From: Candidatus Limnocylindrales bacterium
Lineage (GTDB): Bacteria > Desulfobacterota > Binatia > UBA1149 > CAITLU01
Reading direction: 5' to 3'
Assembly (NCBI GenBank): GCA_035571835.1
Contig: DATNBU010000029.1
Span: 186,001 to 250,000 of the forward strand
DNA length: 64,000 nt
This document shows positions 19,079-28,107 of this stretch, piece after piece (position 1 is the stretch's first letter; each line of letters begins with the position of its first letter). The notes beneath the pieces were generated by a model. The model saw only the letters and a program-made list of their open reading frames with translations, was not told the origin of the DNA and searched no databases. The position numbers were made by a program, and so were the translations under genes.

Positions 19079-20182
19079 TCAGCCCGCCGGATTCCGGATA
19101 CAGGCGCTCTGGAGAAGTCGGGAGAACAGCAACACAGGCGAGACCGGCGAGCTTTTGAGCGCGGCATCGAGGCGCCGGACTTCCCCGTGCAGGCGTCGCA
19201 GCGCATCCTCGCCGAAGTCGGCGGCCGCACGCAGCCGGAAGTATCCTGGCCAACCGCGCATCGAGTCCGGAAGACCCGCACCAGGTCCGGCAAGGAACTC
19301 GGCTCCCGACATGCGCAGCCATCCGCGCGGAAGAGTGTCGACGAGAGGCCATGCGTCGACCAGTTTTGCGACGTGCGACGCGAGCAACGCGCTTAGCCGC
19401 AGCGGCGGCTCGCCGTCGGCAAGCAGGCGCGCGATCAGATTTTCAGCGGAGGCGAGGTCACGCTTTTCGAGCGAGCTCGTGAAGTCGAAAACCCAGCCGA
19501 GCGCAAGATCGCGCATTCCCGACTGGACGTCTCTCGCCTCGAGACGCGCAGGATCCGATTGCGAGAGCACGAGGCGATCCACTTCCTGCAGCGTCTCGCC
19601 GAGAACGTTTCCGCTTCGCTTGACGATCTCTTCGACCACGCCGGCGCCGACCTTGCGCACACCGAGATCTTCGAGCCGCGCGGCAATCGCACGCCGCAGG
19701 CCTTCTTCCTTGAGCTTGCCGCGCTGCTCGATCTGGATGCGGCGATCGACGACGTCGGCGTTCTTTGCGAACCATTTGTATAGCCGGCCGCGAGCGTCGA
19801 GCGCGCCGGCGGAGACGACCAGCAGCGTTCCGCCCGGGATTCCGGCTTCGAGGAGCGCCAGCAGCGCTGCTGCGCCGCCTGCACCTTCCCCTGCTTCCTC
19901 GAGGTCTTCGTCGTCGCCGTCTTCGGAATCCGTCGCCGCCTTTCGCTTTGCTTCGGCGAAGCCACGCAGCCAGATCGCACGTTGCGGCGAGAACATCCCG
20001 ACCTGGCGAAGCGCCGCTTCGATTTCGGCGATGGGTCGTTCACCAAAACGAAAGATCTCGAAGTCGAGCGATTGCGAGGACGCGCCCATGCGCTCGCCGA
20101 CGAGCGCATGCACCAGAGGATCGACGACGGTGCTCTCGCCGAGGAACAGCGCGACGTCGCGTCCCTGTGAGCTCCTGCCCAA
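19079..20182 (-). CDS. holA: DNA polymerase III delta subunit HolA
   Basis: Clamp-loader delta subunit that opens the beta clamp. Family features: FRFGERPIAEIEAALRQVGM followed by RAIWLRGFAEAKR, a GTLLVVSAG strand, KWFAKNADVV, and SGNVLGETLQEVDRLVLSQ in domain II. The C-terminal collar helices have LLASHVAKLVDAWPLV and LLFSRLLQSA. The frame is open to 20329 but would overlap the thioesterase by 143 bases. TTG at 20182, 4 bases after the thioesterase stop with AGG/AGGAG upstream, is my choice; the start is uncertain. An acidic insert (EDGDDEDLEEAGEG) is unusual. Confidence 0.87.
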   Translation of the reverse strand: MGRSSQGRDVALFLGESTVVDPLVHALVGERMGASSQSLDFEIFRFGERPIAEIEAALRQVGMFSPQRAIWLRGFAEAKRKAATDSEDGDDEDLEEAGEGAGGAAALLALLEAGIPGGTLLVVSAGALDARGRLYKWFAKNADVVDRRIQIEQRGKLKEEGLRRAIAARLEDLGVRKVGAGVVEEIVKRSGNVLGETLQEVDRLVLSQSDPARLEARDVQSGMRDLALGWVFDFTSSLEKRDLASAENLIARLLADGEPPLRLSALLASHVAKLVDAWPLVDTLPRGWLRMSGAEFLAGPGAGLPDSMRGWPGYFRLRAAADFGEDALRRLHGEVRRLDAALKSSPVSPVLLFSRLLQSACIRNPAG

Positions 20183-20186
20183 GCTC

Positions 20187-20639
20187 CTACCTGCTTGCCG
20201 GCTTGCCCGGGCGCACGCGGCTCGCGCGAACAGGCACCCAGATTCCGATCGCGCTTGCGAGCAATCGTCCGCGCGCGTCGGTGACCCCGGCTTCGACGCG
20301 GAGCGCACCATCGCTCTCTTCGCCGGCAATCCGCGCCTGGATCCTGAGCGGCTTGTCGACGAAGACCGGACGGCGAAAATCGACCGTCAGCGATCGCGTG
20401 ACGGCGAAGCGACCGGCGAGCTCGAGGATGGCCCAGCCCATCGCCTCGTCGAGAAGCGTCGAGACGATGCCGCCGTGCACGAGCCCGTCATAGCCCGCGA
20501 ACGCATGCCCGAGCGACGTCTGCGCTTCGACCATCCCTTCGCCGCGCTCGAAGACCAGGCCGAGGCCGCGCTCGTTGTCGAGGCTGCAGCCGAAACAGCC
20601 GTTTCCGTTTCCGTTGGTGGTCCCGCGATCGTCTCCCAC
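20187..20639 (-). CDS. PaaI-like hotdog thioesterase
   Basis: Hydrolyses acyl-CoA thioesters, probably short or aromatic. The hotdog core shows CFGCSLDNERGLGL, then the signature AGYDGLVHGGIVSTLLDEAM with the catalytic Asp, and LTVDFRRPVFVDKPLRIQAR. The C-terminus is basic. GTG at 20639 gives 150 residues; the frame is open further, and TTG at 20675 is an alternative. It is divergent from the KstR-like gene and immediately precedes holA. It may be controlled by the operator at 20811-20824. Confidence 0.8.
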   Translation of the reverse strand: MGDDRGTTNGNGNGCFGCSLDNERGLGLVFERGEGMVEAQTSLGHAFAGYDGLVHGGIVSTLLDEAMGWAILELAGRFAVTRSLTVDFRRPVFVDKPLRIQARIAGEESDGALRVEAGVTDARGRLLASAIGIWVPVRASRVRPGKPASR

Positions 20640-20810
20640 GACCGCGCTTCTCGGCCCGTCGCGTCGGGCAGTCAAACTTTGATTTCTGCAGATCCCGGAG
20701 CCCGCTGCGGCGGAGCGCCCGGACCGCACGGCCGACGAGCTGGATACCGGCCGAAATCTCAACGTCTGCAGGCGGCGCCGCCGGGTCCGCGGGCGGCTGG
20801 CTTGGGGTGG

Positions 20811-20824
20811 TGGAACCTGTTCTA
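20811..20824. promoter_or_regulatory. KstR-type operator before the kstR-like gene
   Basis: TGGAACCTGTTCTA fits TnnAACnnGTTnnA, the KstR box of actinobacteria, at every fixed position. It ends 8 bases before the ATG at 20833, so bound repressor would block transcription or elongation of its own gene and possibly of the divergent thioesterase. Confidence 0.75.
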
Positions 20825-20832
20825 ATTTGGCC

Positions 20833-21459
20833 ATGAACCCGCGTGCACGCCGCATTGTCGACACCGCCATCGAGCTCGCCGAGAAGGGCGGCTTCGAGGC
20901 CGTGCGGCTGCGCGACGTCGCGGCCGAAGCCGACGTCGCGCTCGGCACGCTCTATCGCTACTTCCGCAGCAAGGAAGACATGCTGATCGCGGCGCTGAGC
21001 TCGGAGGTCGAGTCGCTCGAAGCGCGCATCCATGCCCGGCCGATGCCCGGCGGCTCACCGCTCGAGCGCGTCGATGCATTCTTTCGCGCAGCAACCAGAG
21101 GCCTGATGCGGCGGCCGCGCCTGGCGCGCGCGATCCTGCGCGCCGCCGCCTCGGGCGACCACGAGCTTGCCGAGAAAGTCGCCGCGTTCCATTCGCGCAT
21201 GAGCGCGATGATTCTTTCCGCGATGCACGGCGCGCCTCTTGCCGCTGCGCCGGTAACGAACGGCGGTGGCCAGCCGGTCATCGCGCCGTCGGCAACGCAG
21301 GACGAGCTCGATATCGCGGCGGTGCTGCAGCACGTCTGGTTCTCGTGCCTGATCGGTTGGGCCGGGGGCCTCATGGGACAGAACGAAGTGATCGAGCGCA
21401 TGAGCACCGCAACGGCGCTGCTCCTGCGTGCGACGAAAAACAGTCACAACGGAAAATGA
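20833..21459 (+). CDS. TetR-family regulator, KstR-like
   Basis: 208 residues. The N-terminal helix-turn-helix is typical (ARRIVDTAIELAEKGGFEAV, LRDVAAEADVALGTLYRYF, SKEDMLIAAL). The C-terminal ligand domain contains LQHVWFSCLIGWAGGLMG, which resembles the KstR repressors of cholesterol catabolism. In KstR the inducer is a steroid CoA thioester. The stop overlaps the KshA-like start in ATGA, so the two are co-translated. A matching operator lies just upstream. ATG at 20833 is preferred to TTG at 20827. Confidence 0.87.
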   Translation: MNPRARRIVDTAIELAEKGGFEAVRLRDVAAEADVALGTLYRYFRSKEDMLIAALSSEVESLEARIHARPMPGGSPLERVDAFFRAATRGLMRRPRLARAILRAAASGDHELAEKVAAFHSRMSAMILSAMHGAPLAAAPVTNGGGQPVIAPSATQDELDIAAVLQHVWFSCLIGWAGGLMGQNEVIERMSTATALLLRATKNSHNGK

Positions 21460-22445
21460 TCCGTTTCATGGAGACCGAATCGATGTCGACGACGACTGAC
21501 CGCTACCCGATGACACCCTTCCCGAACGGCTGGTTCCAGGTCGCCTACAGCGACGAGCTCGCGCCCGGAGTCGCCGAACCGCTGCATTACTTCGGACAGG
21601 ATTACGTGCTGCTGCGCGGAACCGACGGGGTTGCGCGCGTGTTCGACGCGTTCTGTCCGCATCTCGGCGCGCACCTCGGTTACGGCGGCAAGGTCGAAGG
21701 CGACACGATCCGCTGCCCGTTCCACGGATGGAAATACGACGGCAGCGGCAAATGCGTGGAAATCCCGTACGGCAAGCGCATTCCGCCTTCCGCAAGGCTG
21801 CGCGCGCACCCGGTGGTCGAGCGCAACGGCATGGTCATGCTGTGGCACCACGCCGGCGGCAAAGCGCCGGAATGGGAAGTTCCCGAAGTTCCGCAGTACG
21901 GGCTCGAAGGCTGGACGCCGTTCGTCAAACGCCGCTGGAAGATCCGCACGCACAACCAGGACATGGCCGAGAACTCGGTCGACCAGGCGCACTTCCGCTA
22001 TGTGCACGGCACGCTCTCGGTGCCGCAGAGCGAAGCGAAGACCGACGGCCCGTGCCTGCACGTGTTCTCGCAGATGAAGATGGGAACGCCGGCCGGTGAA
22101 ATCGACGGCATCATCGAATCGAAGTCGTGGGGTTTCGGATTCGGCCAGGTCAGCTTTCGCGGCATCGTCGAGACGTCGCTGCTGACTTCGGTGACGCCGA
22201 TCGACGGCGAGTACGTCGACGTGCGTTTCTCGTTCAGCGTCAAGAGTCTCGGCGACGAGCGGGTCACACGCGGCGTCGGCAAGGCGCTGATCGCCGACAT
22301 CGAAAAGCAGATGCGCGAAGACATCCCGATCTGGGAGAACAAGGCATTCCTCGATCGTCCGGTTCTGTGCGACGGAGACGGCCCGATCGGCGTGTTCCGT
22401 TCCTGGTGCAAGCAGTTCTACGGCGAAACCGCCGCAGCCGCATAG
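21456..22445 (+). CDS. Rieske non-heme iron oxygenase, KshA-like
   Basis: Terminal oxygenase of the KshA/DAF-36 group. The Rieske [2Fe-2S] ligands are C67, H69, C87 and H90 (CPHLGAHLGYGG and CPFHGWKYD). The mononuclear iron site is ENSVDQAHFRYVHGT, with H179 and H184. The 329 residues are close to KshA, which hydroxylates 3-ketosteroids at C9. Steroid specificity is inferred from the neighbouring KstR-like gene. No KshB-type reductase is seen in the window. The ATGA overlap supports ATG at 21456; ATG at 21483 is also possible. Confidence 0.88.
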   Translation: MIRFMETESMSTTTDRYPMTPFPNGWFQVAYSDELAPGVAEPLHYFGQDYVLLRGTDGVARVFDAFCPHLGAHLGYGGKVEGDTIRCPFHGWKYDGSGKCVEIPYGKRIPPSARLRAHPVVERNGMVMLWHHAGGKAPEWEVPEVPQYGLEGWTPFVKRRWKIRTHNQDMAENSVDQAHFRYVHGTLSVPQSEAKTDGPCLHVFSQMKMGTPAGEIDGIIESKSWGFGFGQVSFRGIVETSLLTSVTPIDGEYVDVRFSFSVKSLGDERVTRGVGKALIADIEKQMREDIPIWENKAFLDRPVLCDGDGPIGVFRSWCKQFYGETAAAA

Positions 22446-22496
22446 AAATCGGGGACAGACACCGATTTCCCGAAATCGGTGTCTGTCCCCGATTTC
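22445..22496. repeat. Perfect 52-bp palindrome, REP-like, possible terminator
   Basis: Two 25-base arms (22445-22469 and 22472-22496) are exact reverse complements around CC. Each arm also folds alone: GAAATCGG, a 9-base loop containing GGACAGACA or its complement, CCGATTTC. It starts at the last base of the oxygenase stop codon and sits 9 bases from the end of the convergent WS/DGAT gene. It could terminate both. The GGACAGACACC word is like dispersed REP-type repeats of many bacteria. Confidence 0.85.
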
Positions 22497-22505
22497 GTAA
22501 CGCGA

Positions 22506-23960
22506 TTACACCGGCCGTGCGGTTTCGCCGGACGCCACGTCGGTGCGCATCAGGCTGGCCGCCGCACGCAGCTCGCCAAACGATCGCTCGAGGTCGGCGA
22601 CGAAGACATCGAGGTCCGGCACAAGGTCCCAGTCCGCCAGGATTCCCCAGTGCAGGATTCCGGCGTAGCTGAACAGCGCGACGCCGAGGCCCTGGTTCGG
22701 CAGCAGGTTGACCATCGGATAGATCTCGCGCAGGCGCGCATCGAGCAGGAACAGGTCGACCTGCGGACCCGGCACGTTCGTGACCACGAGGTTGAACGGA
22801 CGCGAGCGCATCGACAGGCGAATGGCGATCGCGAGCAGCCGCCACGTCGTCATGTCGCTGACGCTCGCGAGCACCTGGGCGCCGAGCGCCTGCTTGGATT
22901 CCTTCAGCCGATGCGTCGTGATGCGCACGCGCTCGAGACGCGCGACGGCGTCGTCTTCATCGACCGGCAGATCGGTCATCCACAGCGCGATGCGGTTGCC
23001 GAGACTGCCCTTCTCGTCGGCGCTGCGCACGCTGACCGGTACGTTCGCGCGAATGCGCAGCTCGTCGGGATCGATTCCGCGCTGGAGTAGGAAGCGGCGC
23101 ACCGCTCCGGCAACGGTCGCGAGCACGACGTCGTTGACGGTCCCACCGAGCACGTTCTTGACCGACTTGATCTCGGCAAGGTCGAGGCGCAGCCAGTCGA
23201 AGCGCCGGTGCGGTCCGATTTCCGCGTTCCATGGCGTGTTCGACGCGGGGCGCGCAGTCGATGACAGCGTCTCGGCAATCCCTTCGACGCCGTCGAACAC
23301 GTCGCGGATGACGCCGACCGGATCTCCGATGCGCGACGACAGCGACACCAGCGCGTCGACCGGCTGACGAACGCCGCGCCACGCTTCGGCAAGCGCCAGA
23401 GCCGGCGCCGTCGGCGGCGGCCTCGGCACGAACCTCGGCCCTTCGTCGAACGTCGGCGAGGCAAACGGACTGAGCAGCACGGCCATCAGGTCGACGCCCG
23501 ACATCCCGTCGATCATGCAGTGATGGGTCTTCTGGATGACCGCGAACTGGTTGCCGTCCTCGAGGCCTTCGACGACCCAGAATTCCCATAGCGGCTTGGC
23601 GCGATCGATGCGCTGCGACTGGATGCGGCCGGCCAGCAGCTTGAGCTGCTCGATCGATCCCGGCCGCGGAAGGCTCGTGTGGCGAACATGGTACGCGAGA
23701 TTGAAGTGATCGTCGTCGACCCAGACCGGAAGCCGCCCGAACGGTACGTATGCGAGGCGCTGGCGATAACGCGGGATCAGATGCAGGCGCGATTCGACGT
23801 AGGCGCGGATCTTCTCGATGTCGATGCCGCCGCTGTCGGTCCCGAGCGAGCCGGCGTCGAACACCGACGTCGCGGCGATGTGCATGTGCGCGCCGCCGTT
23901 TTCGAGCTCGAGAAACGTATTGTCCGATGCCGACAGCGGCTCGTATGCGAAGCTGCTCAT
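22506..23960 (-). CDS. Wax ester synthase/diacylglycerol acyltransferase (WS/DGAT)
   Basis: Acyl-CoA-dependent enzyme making triacylglycerol or wax esters for storage. The 484 residues from ATG 23960 contain the catalytic HHCMIDG motif (H146, H147, D151, G152). They also contain PLWEFWVVEGLEDG, the conserved NDVVLATVAGAVRRFL and the C-terminal VTNVPGPQ. It follows plsB by 28 bases on the same strand, so glycerolipid acylation and storage are probably co-transcribed. Mycobacteria have WS/DGAT, plsB and plsC genes side by side. Confidence 0.95.
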   Translation of the reverse strand: MSSFAYEPLSASDNTFLELENGGAHMHIAATSVFDAGSLGTDSGGIDIEKIRAYVESRLHLIPRYRQRLAYVPFGRLPVWVDDDHFNLAYHVRHTSLPRPGSIEQLKLLAGRIQSQRIDRAKPLWEFWVVEGLEDGNQFAVIQKTHHCMIDGMSGVDLMAVLLSPFASPTFDEGPRFVPRPPPTAPALALAEAWRGVRQPVDALVSLSSRIGDPVGVIRDVFDGVEGIAETLSSTARPASNTPWNAEIGPHRRFDWLRLDLAEIKSVKNVLGGTVNDVVLATVAGAVRRFLLQRGIDPDELRIRANVPVSVRSADEKGSLGNRIALWMTDLPVDEDDAVARLERVRITTHRLKESKQALGAQVLASVSDMTTWRLLAIAIRLSMRSRPFNLVVTNVPGPQVDLFLLDARLREIYPMVNLLPNQGLGVALFSYAGILHWGILADWDLVPDLDVFVADLERSFGELRAAASLMRTDVASGETARPV

Positions 23961-23988
23961 GGAAGCATCCTGTTGCCTGAGGGCGTGC

Positions 23989-26589
23989 TCATCGTGACTT
24001 TGCAGCGGCCGAAGCCGTCGCGGAGTCTGCGGCGTCCTGCTGCGCGCGTCCGAGAAGTCCTGTGCGCCGCCCGGCCGCGAGCACTCCGATCGCTTCCACG
24101 CGCCGGAGCGCGCGCTGGATCTCCTGCGAGAATTCCTGCCGGCGCGCCGCGAGCTCCTCTCCTTCTGCACCGGCCCCACCGGCTCCGCCCGCGAGCAGGC
24201 GGCGGTTGGCCGCAAGCCGCAGCGTATTCTGGAACAGCACCTTGGAGACCGATTCGGCGCGCGTGACTCGCCGCTGCAGCTGGTACTGCTTGCCGAGCGC
24301 GAGGCACTGCGTGACGAGCTTTGCTTCGTCGACGACCTCGCCGACGGGAAGCCGCGCAAGCTGGTCGCCGACGACCCGATAGGCCTCGAGGAACGGCCGC
24401 AGCACGCGATGCGAGTTGAACGGTTTGATCGACAGCAGCAGCTTTTCGATCTCGCTGCCCCCGGCGCGAAGCTTGTCGTCCCAGCCCGGGTCGTGCAGCT
24501 CCATCTCGCGGCGCAGCTCTTCGCGGAAGTCCGCCCGGTCAGCGAAGAAGAATTCGAACTTGAGCAGGTCGCGCAGCGCGATCGCCTCCGACCAGAAAAC
24601 TTCGAGGCGGTCGGCGGAGTCGGATTCCATCGCGGCGACGACGGCGACCTCGGCGATCGATCCGGTCACGAAGAAATGGATCACGGTATTGCGATAATAG
24701 GCCGCCGTAAGGAACTCCTCGGAGCGGATCGCGTAGACCGCTTCGGGTCCTTCGGTGAAGACCGAGACCACGCCGTTTTCGACGAGGTGGTCGAGCACCC
24801 GCTCGACCTCTTCCGGCCGGCGAAGGTCGACGTCCTCGGTGGTCGGAAGCCTGCGCTGCTCGACGTATGCGACGAGGTTGGTCAGCGCCGCAGCAGTCTC
24901 CTCGACCGTCAGCGAACGATCGCCGACGCCGAGCAGCGCCAGCGTGACGAGCGACGTCGGCGTGATCGGCGTCGCCCGGTTGATGCGTACCGACAGCTCG
25001 AACGCGAGCTTCTGGAGCCCGAGGCTCTTCTCGTCCGGATCGCCGGCCGAATGCTGCGGCGCGATGTTGTCGCTGTAGAACTCGCGCAGCGATACCGGAT
25101 CTCCGAAGCGGATGTGAATGTCGCCGTAGCGGCGGCGAAGGCGGCGCACGACCTTCAGAAACCAGCTGAAGCTCTCGCTTTCCTTGCGCGCGCCCCGCTG
25201 CTCGGCGACGTATTCGCCGACATCCTGGATCTGGTCGTACGCGATCGAAACCGGAAGCAGCACCACATCCTCGCTCTTGCCGCGCTGCCACGCATCGACC
25301 ACGTACGCGAGCATTCCGAAGCGCGGAGGCAGGAGCTTGCCCGAACGCGAGCGGCCGCCTTCGAGATACCATTCGAGCGTGAAGCGCTTCTCGACCAGGT
25401 AGTCGACGTAGTGATGCAGCACGAACTTGTAGGTCGGATTGTCCTTGAACGTGCGGCGGATGAAGAACACTCCCGCGCGCCGCATCAGCGGACCGATCGG
25501 AAAGAAGTTCATGTTGATGCCGCCGGCCGTGTGGTTGGGCGGATGACCGTTTTCGTGCAGCACGTACTGGAGCACGAGATGGTCGAGATTCGACTTGTGC
25601 GTCGGAAGGAACACCACGGGGTAGCGCTGCGCGGTCGCGTAGATCGATTCGAGCCGCTCGCGGTCGTAGTGGATGTTCTCGCCGTAGCCGCGCCGGTAAA
25701 GCATGCGGATCAGCCACGCGACCACGTCGATGACGAACGGATCGTGCGTCGCCGCAATTTCGCCCAGATACTGCGCGGCCTCCTCGGCGACTTTCTGCTC
25801 GGGTTGTCCGAGCTCACGCGCGAGCCTAGCAATCCCGCCGCGGAACGACGGCCGCATCAGGATGTCTTCGCGCACGAGGCGCGGCACCTTGTAGCGCGCG
25901 CCGCGTAGACGCCGCTCGGTGCGCTCGAGAGCGAGCGCCGCGCGATGCGCAACGAATTCGGCAAGACCGGTGGTTTCGGTTTCGTCCTGGCCGCCGCGCT
26001 CCCGCCATGCCTGGCGAAGCTCGGATAGCCGCGCAGGCTCGCCGGCCACGACTCGCGCGCGCGTCGGATGGCGGCGTGCCGTCCATCTCTGGCGAAGCGG
26101 CCCCGGATCGCGCGGGTCGGTCATCGTCAGGATGTCGAGCGTGCTCAGGTGCCGCATGCCGTCGGGATTGGCCGAGAACCACGCCACGCGAAGCGGAGCC
26201 ATTACCGGATCGCCTCCGGCCGCGATTGCCGACTCGAGCCGCGCGAGACCGCTGCCGGTCTTTCGCGCTGACCGCCGGCGCGACGGCGGAATCGGCACCA
26301 CTTCTGTCGAGCTCGCCGGAGCGGACGGCGGCCTGTTCCTGTCGATCCATCGCTCGAGCATCGTTCGCTCGAGCTCGGTGCACGCATCGAGCAGAAAAAC
26401 GATTCGGCCGTCGCCTTTCGGCCACGGCGCGTCGGTCTCCGGTTCGATCGCGGACTGGCCCGCGGTGGAAATCGCCTGATCGCTTACCGATACGGCCGGT
26501 CCGGCTGTGGATGCGGCCTGCTGGCCTGCGGCCTCAGTTGCGCGGCCGGAGTCAGGGCCGGTTCCGGCGCTGGACGATGGAAGGCTCAC
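23989..26589 (-). CDS. plsB: Glycerol-3-phosphate acyltransferase PlsB
   Basis: First acylation of sn-glycerol-3-phosphate at the inner membrane. Block I is LPTHKSNLDHLVL (HX4D catalytic pair), then NMNFFPIGPLMRRAGVFFIR, block III LEWYLEGGRSRSGKLLPP and block IV VVLLPVSIAYDQI. GTG at 26589, preceded by AAGGA at proper spacing, gives 866 residues, near the 790-810 of known PlsB. The extra length is a Ser/Ala-rich N-terminus and an Ala-rich C-terminus. It is divergent from the HAD-PlsC gene (92-base gap) and upstream of WS/DGAT. Confidence 0.95.
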   Translation of the reverse strand: MSLPSSSAGTGPDSGRATEAAGQQAASTAGPAVSVSDQAISTAGQSAIEPETDAPWPKGDGRIVFLLDACTELERTMLERWIDRNRPPSAPASSTEVVPIPPSRRRSARKTGSGLARLESAIAAGGDPVMAPLRVAWFSANPDGMRHLSTLDILTMTDPRDPGPLRQRWTARRHPTRARVVAGEPARLSELRQAWRERGGQDETETTGLAEFVAHRAALALERTERRLRGARYKVPRLVREDILMRPSFRGGIARLARELGQPEQKVAEEAAQYLGEIAATHDPFVIDVVAWLIRMLYRRGYGENIHYDRERLESIYATAQRYPVVFLPTHKSNLDHLVLQYVLHENGHPPNHTAGGINMNFFPIGPLMRRAGVFFIRRTFKDNPTYKFVLHHYVDYLVEKRFTLEWYLEGGRSRSGKLLPPRFGMLAYVVDAWQRGKSEDVVLLPVSIAYDQIQDVGEYVAEQRGARKESESFSWFLKVVRRLRRRYGDIHIRFGDPVSLREFYSDNIAPQHSAGDPDEKSLGLQKLAFELSVRINRATPITPTSLVTLALLGVGDRSLTVEETAAALTNLVAYVEQRRLPTTEDVDLRRPEEVERVLDHLVENGVVSVFTEGPEAVYAIRSEEFLTAAYYRNTVIHFFVTGSIAEVAVVAAMESDSADRLEVFWSEAIALRDLLKFEFFFADRADFREELRREMELHDPGWDDKLRAGGSEIEKLLLSIKPFNSHRVLRPFLEAYRVVGDQLARLPVGEVVDEAKLVTQCLALGKQYQLQRRVTRAESVSKVLFQNTLRLAANRRLLAGGAGGAGAEGEELAARRQEFSQEIQRALRRVEAIGVLAAGRRTGLLGRAQQDAADSATASAAAKSR

Positions 26590-26681
26590 CGCGGTCCTTG
26601 TAGAGCAGCGGCCGGGGACAACGCAACGCGACGGCCCGTATGCTATGGTCCGCGGCCGCCGCGATGCGGTGGCCACTTGGA

Positions 26682-28103
26682 ATGACCAGTCACGGAATTC
26701 TGACCCGCGAGATTGACGAGGGACCCTCCGGCCCGCACGTCGGCGCATTCTTCGATCTCGACCGCACGCTGATCGCGGGCTTCTCGGCAAGCGCCTTCGT
26801 GCGCGAGTGGCTTACGAGCGGCCGCGCCGCCGTGGCCGACGTCGCGGCAGCCGCTACGGCCGCGACGGCCTTCCAGCTCGGCCAGAAAAACTTCTCGGCG
26901 TTCGTCTCCGAAAGCCTCGCGATGGTCCGCGACCTTACCGAAGAAGAGTTTGCCGAGATCGGCGAGCGGATCTTCGGCAGCACCATCGCCGGCAACATCT
27001 TTCCGGAGTCGCGCGCGCTCGTCGATGCACACCGCGCCAAGGGCCACACGCTCGCGGTCATCTCGTCGGCGACCCGGTCGCAGGTCGTGCCGGTCGCGCG
27101 CGAGCTCGGCATCGAGCACATCTTCTGTACCGAGCTCGAGGTGAAGAACGCACGCCTGACCGGCAACATCATCCGTCCCGCGTGTTACGGACAGGGCAAG
27201 GCCGATGCGGCGATCCAGTTCGCGTCCGAGCGCAACATCGATCTCGACGAAAGCTGGTTCTACACCGACAGCGACGAAGACCTGCCGCTGCTGCTGATCG
27301 TCGGCAGGCCACGGCCGATCAATCCGAGCCGCCGGCTGCAGTCGATCGCGGCAAAACGCATCTGGCCGGTGCGAAACTTCACCAGCCGCGGCATGCCGAG
27401 CGCGCTCGATCTTCTGCGCACGTCGCTGTCGATCGGCAGCCTCGTGCCGTCATTCCTGCTCGGCCTGCCGGCGGCGCTGCTCGACGGGGATTTTCGCGAA
27501 GGGATCAACCTGGCCGCGACGATGTGGGGCGAGCTCGGCACCGCCCTTGCCGGCGTTCACGTGACCGTCAACGGCGAAGAGCACCTCTGGTCGAACAGGC
27601 CCGCGGTGTTCATCTTCAATCACCAGAGCGGGATCGATCCGCTGCTGGTCTGCAAGCTCCTGCGCCGCGATTTCGTTGCGATCAGCAAACAGGAGCTGCG
27701 CGGGGTTCCCATTCTCGGCCAGCTCTTCGAGATGGCCGGGACGATCTTCGTCGACCGCTTCAACCATGCGCAGGCGGTCAAGGCGCTCGAGCCGGCCGTC
27801 GATGCGCTGCGCCGCGGGCTGTCGATCGCGATTGCGCCCGAAGGAACGCGCAGTCTCGGCCCGCGTCCGGGCGTCTTCAAGAAAGGAGCGTTCCGCATGG
27901 CGATGGCCGGCGGCGTTCCGGTCGTACCCATCGTCATTCACAACGCGGTCGATGCGCTGCCGAAGCACGCCGTCGTGATCCGCCCCGCCACCGTCGAGAT
28001 CACCGTGCTGCCGCCGGTTGCGACGGCGGACTGGCTGGAAACCGATCTCGACAGGAACGTGGCGGCAATCCGCGAAGACTTCATCCGCGTGCTGGGAGTT
28101 TGA
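26682..28103 (+). CDS. HAD phosphatase - 1-acylglycerol-3-phosphate acyltransferase fusion
   Basis: Residues ~15-225 are a HAD-IB (SerB-like) phosphatase: FFDLDRTLI with the nucleophile Asp, ISSATRS as motif II and YTDSDEDLPLL as motif IV. The second half is PlsC: FIFNHQSGIDPLLV (HX4D-like NHQSGID), GTIFVDRFN, IAPEGTRSL and PVVPIVIHN. It would convert lysophosphatidate to phosphatidate; the HAD half could act on phosphatidate, giving diacylglycerol, but that is inference. The same fusion exists next to plsB and WS/DGAT in mycobacteria. ATG at 26682 is chosen because conservation begins just after it. Confidence 0.92.
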   Translation: MTSHGILTREIDEGPSGPHVGAFFDLDRTLIAGFSASAFVREWLTSGRAAVADVAAAATAATAFQLGQKNFSAFVSESLAMVRDLTEEEFAEIGERIFGSTIAGNIFPESRALVDAHRAKGHTLAVISSATRSQVVPVARELGIEHIFCTELEVKNARLTGNIIRPACYGQGKADAAIQFASERNIDLDESWFYTDSDEDLPLLLIVGRPRPINPSRRLQSIAAKRIWPVRNFTSRGMPSALDLLRTSLSIGSLVPSFLLGLPAALLDGDFREGINLAATMWGELGTALAGVHVTVNGEEHLWSNRPAVFIFNHQSGIDPLLVCKLLRRDFVAISKQELRGVPILGQLFEMAGTIFVDRFNHAQAVKALEPAVDALRRGLSIAIAPEGTRSLGPRPGVFKKGAFRMAMAGGVPVVPIVIHNAVDALPKHAVVIRPATVEITVLPPVATADWLETDLDRNVAAIREDFIRVLGV

Positions 28104-28107
28104 AGAC

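Noticed and set aside
20183-20329. Longer holA start at 20329
   Set aside because: It would overlap the thioesterase gene by 143 bases, and the extra residues are Arg/Ser-rich with no similarity to clamp-loader delta.
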